48,446 nucleotides of DNA from Methanobacteriota archaeon (lineage in GTDB: Archaea > Thermoplasmatota > Poseidoniia > Poseidoniales > Thalassarchaeaceae), in contig PBMR01000015.1 in NCBI GenBank assembly GCA_002722735.1, forward strand, positions 97,673-146,118. The letters are read 5' to 3'. Positions 39,192 to 47,832 of this stretch are shown here, one piece after another (within the stretch, counting starts at the first letter, position 1; every line of letters starts with the position of its first letter). The notes below the pieces were generated by a model that worked only from the letters and a program-made list of their open reading frames with translations, did not search any database and was not told the origin of the DNA. Both the position numbers and the translations under genes were made by a program.

Positions 39192-41918
39192 ATGGGGGGG
39201 ACGTTCATCGAGGACCTCGCTCAGAGGCTGGGCATCATTCCCGACCTCGACCGCGAGGATGCCAGTGGGGCCAGCGGGGCCCTGCGCAGGTTTCCCGAGC
39301 CGGCGGATTGGGACGAGCACGTCGAGCTCGATGCCGATTCGTGGCCCGAGCGGGTCGAGCGGCGCTACTCCCTCGTTCCCACTACCTGCTTCAACTGCGA
39401 GTCCGCCTGCGGCATGCTCGCCTACGTCGACAAGGACTCGGGGCAAGTCGCCCGATTCGAGGGTAACCCGCACCACCCGGGCAGCCGCGGGCGCAACTGC
39501 GCCAAGGGACCTGCGACAATCAACCAGATTCAGGACACCGAGAGGATCCTGCACCCACTGAGGAGGGTGGGCAAGCGTGGAGAGGGGGGCTGGGAGAGGG
39601 TCTCATGGGAGGAGGCGCTGGACGATATCGCAGCCAAGATCAGGGGCTCCCTCAAGACCGGTGCCAAGGACCGGGTGGCGTACCACGTCGGCAGGCCGGG
39701 CAACGAGGGCTACGTCGAGCGGGTCCTGAAGGCCTGGGGGGTCGACGGGCACAACAGCCACACCAACATCTGCTCGGCGGGGGCCCGGACCGGCTACGCG
39801 CTTTGGCACAAGCACGACCGCCCGTCACCCGACCACGCCAACGCCAAGGTCATACTCCTGACCTCCTCCCACCTCGAGACTGGTCACTACTTCAACCCGC
39901 ACGCGCAGCGGATCATCGAGGGGATGATGGATGGCGCCAAGCTCATCGTGATCGACCCGCGACTGTCCAACACCGCTGCGATGGCCGACCACTGGATTCC
40001 CACGTGGCCGGGCTCCGAGCCCGCGCTCTTCCTTGCTTGGGCGAGGATGATCCTCGAGCGCGGCCTGTACGACCGGGACTTCGTCGAGAACTGGGTCAAC
40101 TGGGAGATGTGGCTCGAGGCCGACCACCCCGACGAGCCGCGCACCTTCGAGCGCTTCATCGAGCTGCTTCTCGAGGAGTACGCCGAGTACACCCCGGAGT
40201 TCGCAGCGGAGGAGTGCCGCATCCCCGTCGAGCAGGTCATCGAGGCCGGTGAGGCCGTGATCAACGCCGGCAGCCGTCTGAGCGCTCACGTCTGGCGCTC
40301 GGCCTCCATAGGCAACCTCGGTGGTTGGCAGGTGGCGCGTACCATGCACCTGCTGAATGTCCTGACCGGGAGCGTTGGCACCGAGGGCGGGACCCTCCCG
40401 AACTCGTGGTCCAAGTTCGGCCCCGAGCTATTCGACGTGCCCCCCGACCCGGACGGCTGGAACGAGCTCCACTTCCCCCCCGAGTACACCCTCGCGCACT
40501 ACGAGATGAGCCAGATCCTGCCTCATCTGGTCAAGGACGGCCGCGGCACCCTCGATGTCTACTTCACACGCGTCTTCAACCCGGTCTGGACCTACCCGGA
40601 CGGGTTCTCGTGGATTGGAATGCTGGAGGACGAGGATTCCATCGGCTGCCACGTGGCGCTCACCCCGACCTGGAACGAGACTGCCTTCTACGCCGACTAC
40701 GTGCTGCCTATGGGGCACGCCTCCGAGCGGCACGACGTCAACTCGTATGCTACCCAGTCGGGCAAGTGGGTCGCCTTCCGGCAGCCGGTGCTGAGGGAGT
40801 TCGCCCGGCGCGAGGGGCGCGAGGTCGAGTTCACCCACGAGGTCAACCCCGGCGAGGTGTGGGAGGAGGACGAGTTCTGGATCGAGCTGTCGTGGCGCAT
40901 CGACGACGGCTCGATGGGCATCCGTGAGCACTTCCAGAGCCCCTATCGCGAGGGCAAGCGGATAACCGTCGACGAGTACTACCAGTACCTCTTCGAGCGC
41001 GTGCCCGGCCTGCCCGAGGCAGCAAGCAGCGAGGGCACGGACCCACTGGGCTACATGCGCAAGCACGGGGCCTTCCTCATCGAGGAGGAGAGTTACAACA
41101 AGCACGAGGAGGTCGGCTGGCCCACCCCCAGCGGCAAGCAGGAGCTGTACTCGCAGACGATGGTGGAGTTCGGCCATCCCGAGCACGCCATCCCGCACTA
41201 CCGTATCCGCAGCCACGTCCATCCCGAGAACCTGCAGGGCGAGGACGAGTACTGCCTGCTGCCCAACTTCCGGCTCCCGCAGCACATCCACTCGCGCTCT
41301 GCCAACGCCAAGTGGCTGGCCGAGATCGCGCATCGCAACCCGATCTGGATTCACCCCTCCGATGCCTCCAAGCTGGGCGTGGGCGAGGGGGACCTGCTCA
41401 AGATCGAGACCGAGATAGGGTGGTTCGTGGACAAGGTATGGGTGACCGAGGGAATCAAGCCCGGCGTGGTCGGCTGCTCGCACCACATCGGGCGCTGGAG
41501 GCGCAGCCAGGACCGCGGGAACCGATTCATGACCAACGAGGTCGCCATTGAGGACCTCGGAGGGGGCAGGATGCGGATGAGGACGGTCTCGGGCGTTGAG
41601 CCCTGGGAGTCAGATGACCCCGATACCAACAGGGTGTGGTGGAGGGACGGGGGGGTTCACCAGAACATCACCCACGCTGTGCAGCCCGACCCCATCAGCG
41701 GCGCCCACTGCTGGCTGCAGAAGGTGAGGCTGAGCAGGCCGTCTGCCGACGAGAGGTACGGCGATGTCGAGGTCGACACCGAGAAGTCGTTCGAGCACTA
41801 CAAGCGCTGGAACGAGATGGCCAAGCAGCGCGAGACCCATCCGAGGGGCGAGCGCCGACCACTGTGGATGAAGAGGCCGCTGTCCCCGGGCAAGGAACAC
41901 TGGTTCATGCCCGAGTAA
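39192..41918 (+). CDS. Molybdopterin oxidoreductase catalytic subunit, probable SoeA-like sulfite dehydrogenase
   Basis: 908 residues of the complex-iron-sulfur molybdoenzyme family. The N-terminal cluster ligands are Cys66, Cys69, Cys73 and Cys103 (CFNCESACG, GRNCAKG). The likely Mo ligand is Cys194 in HTNICSAGAR. The C-terminal cofactor-binding domain begins near residue 690 (PENLQGEDEYCLLPNFRLPQHIHSRS). There is no Tat signal, so the enzyme is cytoplasmic, like SoeA and unlike PsrA/PhsA/TtrA. Downstream of sHdr, which produces sulfite, sulfite oxidation is the best guess; polysulfide or tetrathionate reductase activity is not excluded. ATG 39192 has GAGGTGATGTG upstream; the GTG one codon before is possible. 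Last gene of the operon. Confidence 0.83.
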   Translation: MGGTFIEDLAQRLGIIPDLDREDASGASGALRRFPEPADWDEHVELDADSWPERVERRYSLVPTTCFNCESACGMLAYVDKDSGQVARFEGNPHHPGSRGRNCAKGPATINQIQDTERILHPLRRVGKRGEGGWERVSWEEALDDIAAKIRGSLKTGAKDRVAYHVGRPGNEGYVERVLKAWGVDGHNSHTNICSAGARTGYALWHKHDRPSPDHANAKVILLTSSHLETGHYFNPHAQRIIEGMMDGAKLIVIDPRLSNTAAMADHWIPTWPGSEPALFLAWARMILERGLYDRDFVENWVNWEMWLEADHPDEPRTFERFIELLLEEYAEYTPEFAAEECRIPVEQVIEAGEAVINAGSRLSAHVWRSASIGNLGGWQVARTMHLLNVLTGSVGTEGGTLPNSWSKFGPELFDVPPDPDGWNELHFPPEYTLAHYEMSQILPHLVKDGRGTLDVYFTRVFNPVWTYPDGFSWIGMLEDEDSIGCHVALTPTWNETAFYADYVLPMGHASERHDVNSYATQSGKWVAFRQPVLREFARREGREVEFTHEVNPGEVWEEDEFWIELSWRIDDGSMGIREHFQSPYREGKRITVDEYYQYLFERVPGLPEAASSEGTDPLGYMRKHGAFLIEEESYNKHEEVGWPTPSGKQELYSQTMVEFGHPEHAIPHYRIRSHVHPENLQGEDEYCLLPNFRLPQHIHSRSANAKWLAEIAHRNPIWIHPSDASKLGVGEGDLLKIETEIGWFVDKVWVTEGIKPGVVGCSHHIGRWRRSQDRGNRFMTNEVAIEDLGGGRMRMRTVSGVEPWESDDPDTNRVWWRDGGVHQNITHAVQPDPISGAHCWLQKVRLSRPSADERYGDVEVDTEKSFEHYKRWNEMAKQRETHPRGERRPLWMKRPLSPGKEHWFMPE

Positions 41919-41921
41919 GGC

Positions 41922-42137
41922 TCAGAGGGCCTCGGTCATCTTGCCCCAGGTGACCATCTCCCAGCCCCTCTCGTGCATGTAGTAGAACATCATCTTGAGT
42001 GAGATGTCAGCTCCAGCGAAAACCGCGCCGTGCTCGAACTCGCCTGTTATGGCGATGACGATCGCGACCCCCGTAAAGGTGGCAATGGCCCGCCAACTAA
42101 CCGCCTTGACGAAACTCCGTGAGCGGGTCTGTCCCAT
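41922..42137 (-). CDS. DUF2061 membrane protein (copy A)
   Basis: 71 residues. Pattern of DUF2061: RSFVKAVSWRAIATFTGVAIVIAITG, then a second hydrophobic helix and MMFYYMHERGWEMVTWG. Two short helices with the conserved HERxW near the end. Function unknown. From memory, DUF2061 is often found next to or fused with sulfate-activation enzymes such as CysC, so its place right behind a sulfite-oxidation gene is suggestive. The ATG at 42137 is chosen over an upstream TTG. A GATTATTTG element lies about 33 nt upstream. Converges with the molybdoenzyme gene, the stops being 3 bp apart. The paralogue is 106 bp upstream. Confidence 0.75.
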   Translation of the reverse strand: MGQTRSRSFVKAVSWRAIATFTGVAIVIAITGEFEHGAVFAGADISLKMMFYYMHERGWEMVTWGKMTEAL

Positions 42138-42243
42138 CCCCAACGGGGCGACGGTACAAACTCACCAAATAATCTGTACGGTCTCCAAATCGCGCGAATA
42201 GCGGTTTTGACGCCTCCCCAAATGGACGCCGCCGGCGAGCATC

Positions 42244-42573
42244 TCAATGAACGGGATGAAGTTCCAGGGAATTGATATCCACATCGACGTCCTCAAGGCC
42301 CCAATCCGATGCGCTCCAACCTCGCTCATGCAGATAGTACAGTAGCATTTTCGTCACCACCTCAATGCTAGCTATCCCCAAACCGATTGTCCAGCTTCCG
42401 GTTAGGAGTCTGGCGATTAGGATGGTGTCCGTCGTGGCGATTGTCCTCCACGACAGGGTCTTCGCTAGGCTGCGTGCCCTATTTGCGTGCCCCGTTCCCT
42501 TGATGTGCTCTGGCAACTCCGCTTGGAGTTGCAATTTACCTTCTGGAGTTTCTACCACAATGGGCTCTATCAT
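42244..42573 (-). CDS. DUF2061 membrane protein (copy B)
   Basis: 109 residues, with the same core as copy A: RSLAKTLSWRTIATTDTILIARLLTG, then TKMLLYYLHERGWSASDWG. It adds a 30-residue N-terminal segment (ETPEGKLQLQAELPEHIKG) and an acidic C-terminal tail. This copy is closer to the DUF2061 consensus than copy A. Function is unknown. It is the upstream member of a tandem pair on the minus strand; the 106-bp gap with its own AT-rich element suggests separate promoters. Confidence 0.8.
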   Translation of the reverse strand: MIEPIVVETPEGKLQLQAELPEHIKGTGHANRARSLAKTLSWRTIATTDTILIARLLTGSWTIGLGIASIEVVTKMLLYYLHERGWSASDWGLEDVDVDINSLELHPVH

Positions 42574-42717
42574 GTTATCACATGCTTCGCGGAGTTATCT
42601 GCTGCATAACCCCTCCTACGGCGAAAAAATGGAAAAACGGTAGAACGACCGATAATGAACGCGATTGCTGACCGCTACAAAGGCATGATAAGGGCATGAT
42701 TGGCCGTGTGCGCTGGC

Positions 42718-44139
42718 TCAGGAGTCGCTCTCTTCATCGGTCATTGACCCGAGATAGTCGGGGAGTTCGACGCCCGACATCTTGGCGACGTCGTGGATCG
42801 GCGGCAGGCTCTGGACCAGGCTGCTGACGAAGTTGCTGGTCGCCGAGGAGCCGTCGGGGCTGTTACCGCTGTCCCACACGGTGACCTTGTCGATCTTCAG
42901 GTTGCGAATCGCCTCGACCTGCGCCGCCACCATGCTCTCAATCTTCTCGACCATCAAAAGGGTGGCTGCGGCCTTGGGGTCGCCGGAGGCGCTGGCGACT
43001 AGGTTGTTGTAGCCCTGCGCCTTGGCATCGAGGACCTTCTGGATGCCCTCCGCCTCGGCCTCGTACACCGCGAGGATGGCATCCGCCTCTCCTCGGGCAG
43101 TGCGTCGCTGGCGCTCGGCCTCGGCATCGGCAGCGATTTCTATCTGCTTCTTGGCGATCTGCTCGCGTACGATCTCGCTCGCCTTCAGGCGCTCCTCCTC
43201 CTCGCTGTAGAAGGCTTTCTGGATGGCAGCCTCGGCCTGGGCCGAGGCGACGTCCGCCCTCTGCTTCGCGGCGGCCTCGGCCTGCGCGAGGTCGGCGTTG
43301 ACAGCGGCTATCTCCGCTTGGGCCGCGTTCTCTCCGGCCACGGCCATGGCCTCCTGCTGCTCGACGAAGACACGCTGGTCGGCCTCGGCGGCCTTGCGGC
43401 CCTTCTCTGCCTCAGCCAGGTTCTCAGCGACCTCGATCTCTCGGGCCCTGTTGGCCTTGGCAGCGCCGATAGCACCGTCGCGCTCGGCGTTGGAGACATC
43501 GATGCGCGCCTGCTCGACTGCGTGGGCAGCTGCCTTCTTGCCGATGCTCTCGATGTAGTCGGACTCGTCTGTGATGTCGACGATGTTGACGTTGATCAGG
43601 TACAGGCCGACCTTGCGCAGCTCGGAGCCGACGTTGGTAAGGATGAGCTCGAGGAAGGCATCCCTGTCCTGGTTGATCTGCTCGATGGTCATGGTGGCCA
43701 CAGTGAGACGGAGCTGGCCGAAGATGATCTCCTTGGCCATCTCCTCGATGTCCGGGATCTTGAATCCCAGCAGGCGCTCGGCTGCATTGGACATGATGGC
43801 GGGCTCGGTGGACACGCCGATGGTGAAGGTGCTCGGCACGTTGATGCGGATGTTCTGCAGCGAGAGTGCGCCCTTCATGTCGATGTTGATGGTCATCGGC
43901 TTGAGGGAGAGGAAGGCGTAGTCCTGGATTAGCGGCCATACGAGGGCAGCACCGCCGTGCAGCGTCCTGGACGCCTTCGCCCTGCCTTCTGCAGTCCTCT
44001 CGGTTCGACCGTAGATGACCATGACCTGGTCGGGCGGGCACCTCTTGTAGCGCTGGGCGAAGAACATCACCGCAGCGACCAGTATCAGTACGACTGCGAA
44101 TATCATTATCGTTAGTATTGTGTCTGCATCTGCTGCCAT
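42718..44139 (-). CDS. Flotillin-like SPFH-domain protein
   Basis: 473 residues. N-terminal membrane helix (ILTIMIFAVVLILVAAVMFFAQRY), then the SPFH/band-7 domain (CPPDQVMVIYG to about residue 240). A long Ala/Glu-rich coiled coil of flotillin type (ARIDVSNAERDGAIGAAKA through KKQIEIAADAEAERQ) leads to a C-terminal region that ends acidic. Flotillins scaffold membrane microdomains. The operon partner NfeD lies directly upstream, as is common for flotillin-NfeD pairs. ATG 44139 is chosen since it directly precedes the membrane helix. Confidence 0.93.
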   Translation of the reverse strand: MAADADTILTIMIFAVVLILVAAVMFFAQRYKRCPPDQVMVIYGRTERTAEGRAKASRTLHGGAALVWPLIQDYAFLSLKPMTINIDMKGALSLQNIRINVPSTFTIGVSTEPAIMSNAAERLLGFKIPDIEEMAKEIIFGQLRLTVATMTIEQINQDRDAFLELILTNVGSELRKVGLYLINVNIVDITDESDYIESIGKKAAAHAVEQARIDVSNAERDGAIGAAKANRAREIEVAENLAEAEKGRKAAEADQRVFVEQQEAMAVAGENAAQAEIAAVNADLAQAEAAAKQRADVASAQAEAAIQKAFYSEEEERLKASEIVREQIAKKQIEIAADAEAERQRRTARGEADAILAVYEAEAEGIQKVLDAKAQGYNNLVASASGDPKAAATLLMVEKIESMVAAQVEAIRNLKIDKVTVWDSGNSPDGSSATSNFVSSLVQSLPPIHDVAKMSGVELPDYLGSMTDEESDS

Positions 44140-44165
44140 AGGCTCAACTCTAGGATGGAAGGGGG

Positions 44166-44177
44166 TAGGGGCCCCTA
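44166..44177. repeat. 12-bp perfect palindrome TAGGGGCCCCTA upstream of flotillin
   Basis: Perfect palindrome in the 89-bp gap between the NfeD stop and the flotillin start, 27-38 nt before the ATG. It may be a protein site or simple chance in GC-rich DNA. Confidence 0.3.
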
Positions 44178-44228
44178 TCAATGCTTACCCGGCAGACTTC
44201 CTCTGCGGCCCCGGGATTCGCCCTGGAA

Positions 44229-44843
44229 TCAGATCCTCTTGACGACGAGTACCTCGCCGATGATGTCCACGACCTCGATGAAGTCCCCCGTGGCAATCTC
44301 AGCGTTGTCATGGGACTTGGCGTTGAACGTCCTCTGGGTCCCGTTGACCTCCACAGTCACTTGACCCACGCCATCACTAGAGATCCTGAGGTATGTCTGC
44401 CCCTTGGCGCCAATCGCCTCCATGAGATCAGTGGTGCCGTCCTGCTGGAGCTCGACGAACAGCTGGAACAGCATGCCCGTAGCGTACATCGACACGCCTC
44501 CTGTGACGGCGCCTGCTAGGACGGCGAGGCTATCGCCGCCACCGGACTTTTGGGGATACAGGCCGGCCAGCCCGAAGAACATCATGAAGGCCATTATCCC
44601 CTGGAAGGTCAGGGCCTTGAACGCGGCATCGGCACCCATGTCCACATCGATTCCGAAGAGCCCGTCGAAGACGTCGGTGGCAATGCCACCTATCATGAGC
44701 AGGAAGAAGTACAGGACGAACAGGATCCCTCCCACGAGGGCGCTGGCAGCGAAGAGCAGTTCCAAGCCGGAGGCATCGCCCAGGCCGACGAGATCGAAGA
44801 GGCTGTAATCGAGGAGGGCCATGCCGTTCGGTGAGGCCATCAT
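44229..44843 (-). CDS. NfeD-like membrane protein
   Basis: About 204 residues. Three to four hydrophobic helices are followed by a C-terminal OB-fold of NfeD type: GAKGQTYLRISSDGVGQVTVEVNG, then NAKSHDNAEIATGDFIEVVDIIGEVLVVKRI. NfeD proteins pair with flotillins or stomatins; the short form lacks the ClpP-like protease domain. The start is uncertain: ATG 44843 is used, while GTG 44882 overlaps the upstream stop by 2 nt and would add a non-hydrophobic segment rich in Arg/Ser/Pro. It lies within a four-gene minus-strand operon. Confidence 0.85.
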   Translation of the reverse strand: MMASPNGMALLDYSLFDLVGLGDASGLELLFAASALVGGILFVLYFFLLMIGGIATDVFDGLFGIDVDMGADAAFKALTFQGIMAFMMFFGLAGLYPQKSGGGDSLAVLAGAVTGGVSMYATGMLFQLFVELQQDGTTDLMEAIGAKGQTYLRISSDGVGQVTVEVNGTQRTFNAKSHDNAEIATGDFIEVVDIIGEVLVVKRI

Positions 44844-44878
44844 GATTTGACTTGTTCGGCGGCGCGGGGAGGGGTGAG

Positions 44879-45142
44879 TCACTTCCTCGACATCATATGG
44901 CCGTAGTACCTCTCGAAGTTCAGTATCGGCCCGAGGGATAGCCCCACCACCATGAAGGAGACAATCAGGTTGGTCCGGTCGGACAGGTGTCCATCAAGGA
45001 TGGTGTAGGTCAGAAGCCCTAAGCAGAACAGCAGCAGAGGTATGGCGACCCTGCGGAAGAAGATGTGGTAGCCGCCCATCTGGTCGAAGGCCGGGTTGCC
45101 GATCACCCGGTCGATGAACTCCGATGGCTCGTCCTCGGGCAT
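44879..45142 (-). CDS. Small two-TM membrane protein in flotillin/NfeD operon
   Basis: 87 residues with an acidic N-terminus (PEDEPSEFIDRVIGNPAF) and two hydrophobic helices (VAIPLLLFCLGLLTYTILDG and TNLIVSFMVVGLSLGPILNF), ending in a short basic tail. I do not recognise the family. The clean ATG, hydropathy and close spacing on both sides support it as a real gene cotranscribed with nfeD. Possible role as an accessory to the flotillin/NfeD membrane domain. Confidence 0.65.
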   Translation of the reverse strand: MPEDEPSEFIDRVIGNPAFDQMGGYHIFFRRVAIPLLLFCLGLLTYTILDGHLSDRTNLIVSFMVVGLSLGPILNFERYYGHMMSRK

Positions 45143-45151
45143 GCTGCGCCC

Positions 45152-45496
45152 TCAGCCGACCAGCCATGCCATCAGACCGATGAAGGTCATCACCGCTGGG
45201 ACGGCGTACCAAGCGGCCTTGAGGGGCTTCGAGGAGTCGTCGACGAGCACCTTCTGACCGGTCACCGGGTCGGTTTCCAGCACGGTCTTCTCGAGCTTGC
45301 TGTAAGCATCGGTGAACTCGGACTCATGACGGGCGAGGAAGATGAGGAAGTAGATGCCAAGGGCGATGGTCCCGCCACCGGAGACCTGAATGAGTTGAGC
45401 CAGCACCTGCGAGGTCCCCGATTCCATCAGGGCCTCGCCGAGGAGGAGCTGGGCCACCCCGAGCATGAACCATGTCCATGAGTCCTTTCGCGCCAT
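45152..45496 (-). CDS. Three-TM membrane protein in flotillin/NfeD operon
   Basis: 114 residues with two helices near the N-terminus (TWFMLGVAQLLLGEALM, LIQVSGGGTIALGIYFLIFLA), a charged loop with ETDPVTGQKVLVDD, and a C-terminal helix (AVPAVMTFIGLMAWLVG). Family unknown. ATG 45496 is preferred; an in-frame start at 45640 would add 48 residues of low-quality, Pro/Arg-rich sequence that looks non-coding. Nine nucleotides separate it from the next gene. First gene of the four-gene operon. Confidence 0.65.
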   Translation of the reverse strand: MARKDSWTWFMLGVAQLLLGEALMESGTSQVLAQLIQVSGGGTIALGIYFLIFLARHESEFTDAYSKLEKTVLETDPVTGQKVLVDDSSKPLKAAWYAVPAVMTFIGLMAWLVG

Positions 45497-45542
45497 GGCA
45501 GAATGACAGTGCGGTGACACATCAATGTATTGCCGGCATGCG

Positions 45543-45965
45543 CTAATCGGTGCCGCCTTGGCTGGCAGGGCGGGAGGCCCAGACCGCCCAGACACCCTTG
45601 GCGGAGGCCACAAGGGTCCCGTCCTCGGCAGTAATCTCACCCTCCAGGTGGGCGATGCCGCTGCCCCTGCGCACCATCCTGCCGGCGGCGACGAGGTGCA
45701 CCCCGGGATAGGCCGCGTTCAGGAAGGAGACGTCGAGCTGCGCGGTGGCGCACCACTCCCCCTCGGACAGCTCCGAGACGAGGGCCCCGCTCATCGCGGT
45801 GTCGAGCATGGTGGCGTGCAGGCCACCGTGGGCCACGCCGGCGAGGTTGACGTGGCGCTCGTCCACGCTGCACTCCACGGTGCAGTTGCCATCGCTCAGG
45901 CTAGTGATGGTGATGCCTATGGACTCGGCGAGGTCGCTTAGCCTGTCTGTGGAGAAATCGACCAC
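45543..45965 (-). CDS. PaaI-type hotdog thioesterase
   Basis: A 140-residue single hotdog-fold protein. The family motif is VNLAGVAHGGLHATMLDTAMSGAL, with the HGG and the acidic residue of the central helix. It is followed by the beta strands QLDVSFLNAA and LVAAGRMVRRGSGIAHLEGEI. Likely hydrolyses acyl- or aryl-CoA thioesters; the substrate is unknown. GTG 45965 is preferred (upstream CTCCTGGGTG region) because longer versions to 46043 run into the end of the ABC exporter gene. Possibly cotranscribed with that exporter. Confidence 0.83.
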   Translation of the reverse strand: MVDFSTDRLSDLAESIGITITSLSDGNCTVECSVDERHVNLAGVAHGGLHATMLDTAMSGALVSELSEGEWCATAQLDVSFLNAAYPGVHLVAAGRMVRRGSGIAHLEGEITAEDGTLVASAKGVWAVWASRPASQGGTD

Positions 45966-46006
45966 GGCGCACCCAGGAGACTCGTCCCTTTGAGTGCAGC
46001 GACGGG

Positions 46007-47779
46007 CTAGACTGACACGGACTCGCCGGTCTGGACGGCCCACAGCCTCGCATAGAGCCCGTCATGGTCCACCAGGCTGTCGTGGTCGCCGGTCTCGGTG
46101 ATGCGCCCGTCCTCCATCACCGCGATGAGGTCCGCGTTGCGCACCGTCGAGAGGCGGTGCGCGATGATCAGGGTGGTGCGGTCCCTCGAGATCCGCTCGA
46201 TTGAGCGCTGGAGGGCTGCCTCGGTCTCGTTGTCCACGTTGCTGGTGGCCTCGTCGAGCACCAGCACCGGGGCGTCCTTGAGCACCGCTCGGGCGATCGC
46301 GATGCGCTGGCGCTGGCCGCCGGACAGCCGATGGCCGTCCTCGCCTATGTTGGTGTCCCAGCCCTCGGGCAGCTGCTCGATGAAGCCAGTGGCCTCGGCT
46401 ATGCGGGCTGCCTCGGCCATCTCCTCCTCGCTGGCCCCGGGGCGCCCGTAGAGGACGTTGTCGCGGACCGTGCCCGGGAACAGGGTGGTGGTCTGGCTGA
46501 CCAGCGCTATCGAGCCACGCAGGGACTCGAGGGTCAGGTCGCGCACGTCGTGGCCGTCGAGGCGCACTGCGCCGCCCAGCGGATCGTGGAAGCGCAGCAG
46601 CAGGCGCACGAGGGTGGTCTTGCCCGAGCCGGTCGCCCCGACCAGGCCCACTGTATTGCCCGCTGGCACCTCGAGGTCGATGCCCTGCAGGACGTCCTCG
46701 CGCCCGGGGTAGGTGAACTCGACTGCATCGAAGCGGATGTCCCCGGAGACGGAGTCGAGGTGGGTGTCGCCCTCGACGATGCCCACCTCGGTGTCCAGCA
46801 GGTCGAGCACCCGGGAGGTCGAGGCCATGGCGCGCTGGTACAGATCGAAGGTCTCGCCCAGCCGCGTCAGCGGCCACAGCAGGCGCTGGGTGATGAACAC
46901 GATGACCGAGTAGGCGCCGAGCCCGATGCGGCCCTCGATGGCGTACCAGCCACCGACCAGCATGTTGGCTGTGAAGGCGAAAAGTATGGCCATTCGGATC
47001 AGGGGGACGAAGGAGGCGGAGAGCCGGATCGCCTCGCGGTTGGCGTCGCGGTAGGACTCGGAGGCCTTGCTGACCCTGCCGGCCTCGCGGGCCTCGGCCG
47101 TGAACGACTTGATCGTGGTGATGCCGTGCAGGTTGTTGTTGAGGATGGCGTTCATCTCGCCGACCTCCTTGCGCACCTTGGTGTAGCGGATTCCGATCCT
47201 GCGCTGGTACACGAAGGAGCCACCCACGATGACGGGCACGGGGATGACCGCGAGGATGGCCACCTCGGGGGCGACCGAGAACATGATCGCGCTGACCACT
47301 ATCACCGTCGTTGCCACGTGCAGCAGGTCGGTGGCGCCCTGGTCGAGGAATCGCTCGAGCTGGTTGACATCGTCATTCATTATCGCCATCAGCCCGCCGG
47401 TGCTCTGCTCGGAGAACCACTGCATCTCGAGGTCCTGTATGTGGGTGTAGGCCTGCATCCTGAGCTCGTGCTGGGCGGTCTGGGCGAGGTTGCGCCAGAG
47501 CACCCCGTAGAAGTACTGGAACAGCGACTCGAGAACCCATATCGCGATGGTGAAGGCCGTCAGGATGTACAACTGGTCGTACACGTCGGGGTAGCCAAGA
47601 CCGGCCAGAAAGGAGTCCTCCTGCTCGGCGACCACGTCGATGGCCATGCCGATCAGGATGGGCGGTGCGAGGTCCCAGATCTTGTTGAGCACCGAGCAGA
47701 AGGCAGCGAGGTAGACAGTCGCCCTGTGCTCGCTGAGGTGCCAGAGCAGCCTCATCAGAGGATGCCGGGCCTCTGACAT
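46007..47779 (-). CDS. ABC exporter, MsbA/LmrA-type (fused membrane and ATPase domains)
   Basis: 590 residues, a half-transporter expected to dimerise. The N-terminal six-helix exporter domain (about 1-320) includes [25 protein letters not shown], typical of type IV ABC exporters. The ATPase domain has Walker [11 protein letters not shown]-loop [17 protein letters not shown], signature LSGGQRQR, Walker [13 protein letters not shown] and H-loop IIAHRLSTV. All catalytic motifs are intact. Substrate unknown: lipids, peptides or drugs are all possible. ATG 47779. A 17-bp palindrome lies 54-70 nt upstream and may be an operator. Confidence 0.96.
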   Translation of the reverse strand: MSEARHPLMRLLWHLSEHRATVYLAAFCSVLNKIWDLAPPILIGMAIDVVAEQEDSFLAGLGYPDVYDQLYILTAFTIAIWVLESLFQYFYGVLWRNLAQTAQHELRMQAYTHIQDLEMQWFSEQSTGGLMAIMNDDVNQLERFLDQGATDLLHVATTVIVVSAIMFSVAPEVAILAVIPVPVIVGGSFVYQRRIGIRYTKVRKEVGEMNAILNNNLHGITTIKSFTAEAREAGRVSKASESYRDANREAIRLSASFVPLIRMAILFAFTANMLVGGWYAIEGRIGLGAYSVIVFITQRLLWPLTRLGETFDLYQRAMASTSRVLDLLDTEVGIVEGDTHLDSVSGDIRFDAVEFTYPGREDVLQGIDLEVPAGNTVGLVGATGSGKTTLVRLLLRFHDPLGGAVRLDGHDVRDLTLESLRGSIALVSQTTTLFPGTVRDNVLYGRPGASEEEMAEAARIAEATGFIEQLPEGWDTNIGEDGHRLSGGQRQRIAIARAVLKDAPVLVLDEATSNVDNETEAALQRSIERISRDRTTLIIAHRLSTVRNADLIAVMEDGRITETGDHDSLVDHDGLYARLWAVQTGESVSV

Positions 47780-47832
47780 GGCGCCCGCTCAGGCAAAATG
47801 CGTTTCAATGTGCTCGTGCCGGGAGATGAGCC

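Noticed and set aside
40428-41486. Minus-strand open frame of 352 codons inside the molybdoenzyme gene
   Set aside because: Antisense of a well-supported coding region. Composition is biased to Val/Leu/Asp/His, as expected for a reverse-frame shadow.
26677-41918. Reverse dissimilatory sulfite reductase (rDsr) pathway
   Set aside because: TusA and DsrE occur in both systems, but no dsrAB, dsrC or dsrMKJOP genes are present; sHdr replaces them.
42676-42705. Short direct repeat GGCATGAT near the flotillin gene end
   Set aside because: Two 8-bp copies within about 20 bp of a small gap are not beyond chance and show no further structure.
46331-47776. Long plus-strand open frame (481 codons) opposite the ABC exporter
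   Set aside because: Antisense shadow in GC-rich DNA. The minus-strand frame has every ABC motif intact; the plus-strand product is His/Gly/Val-rich with no recognisable domain.
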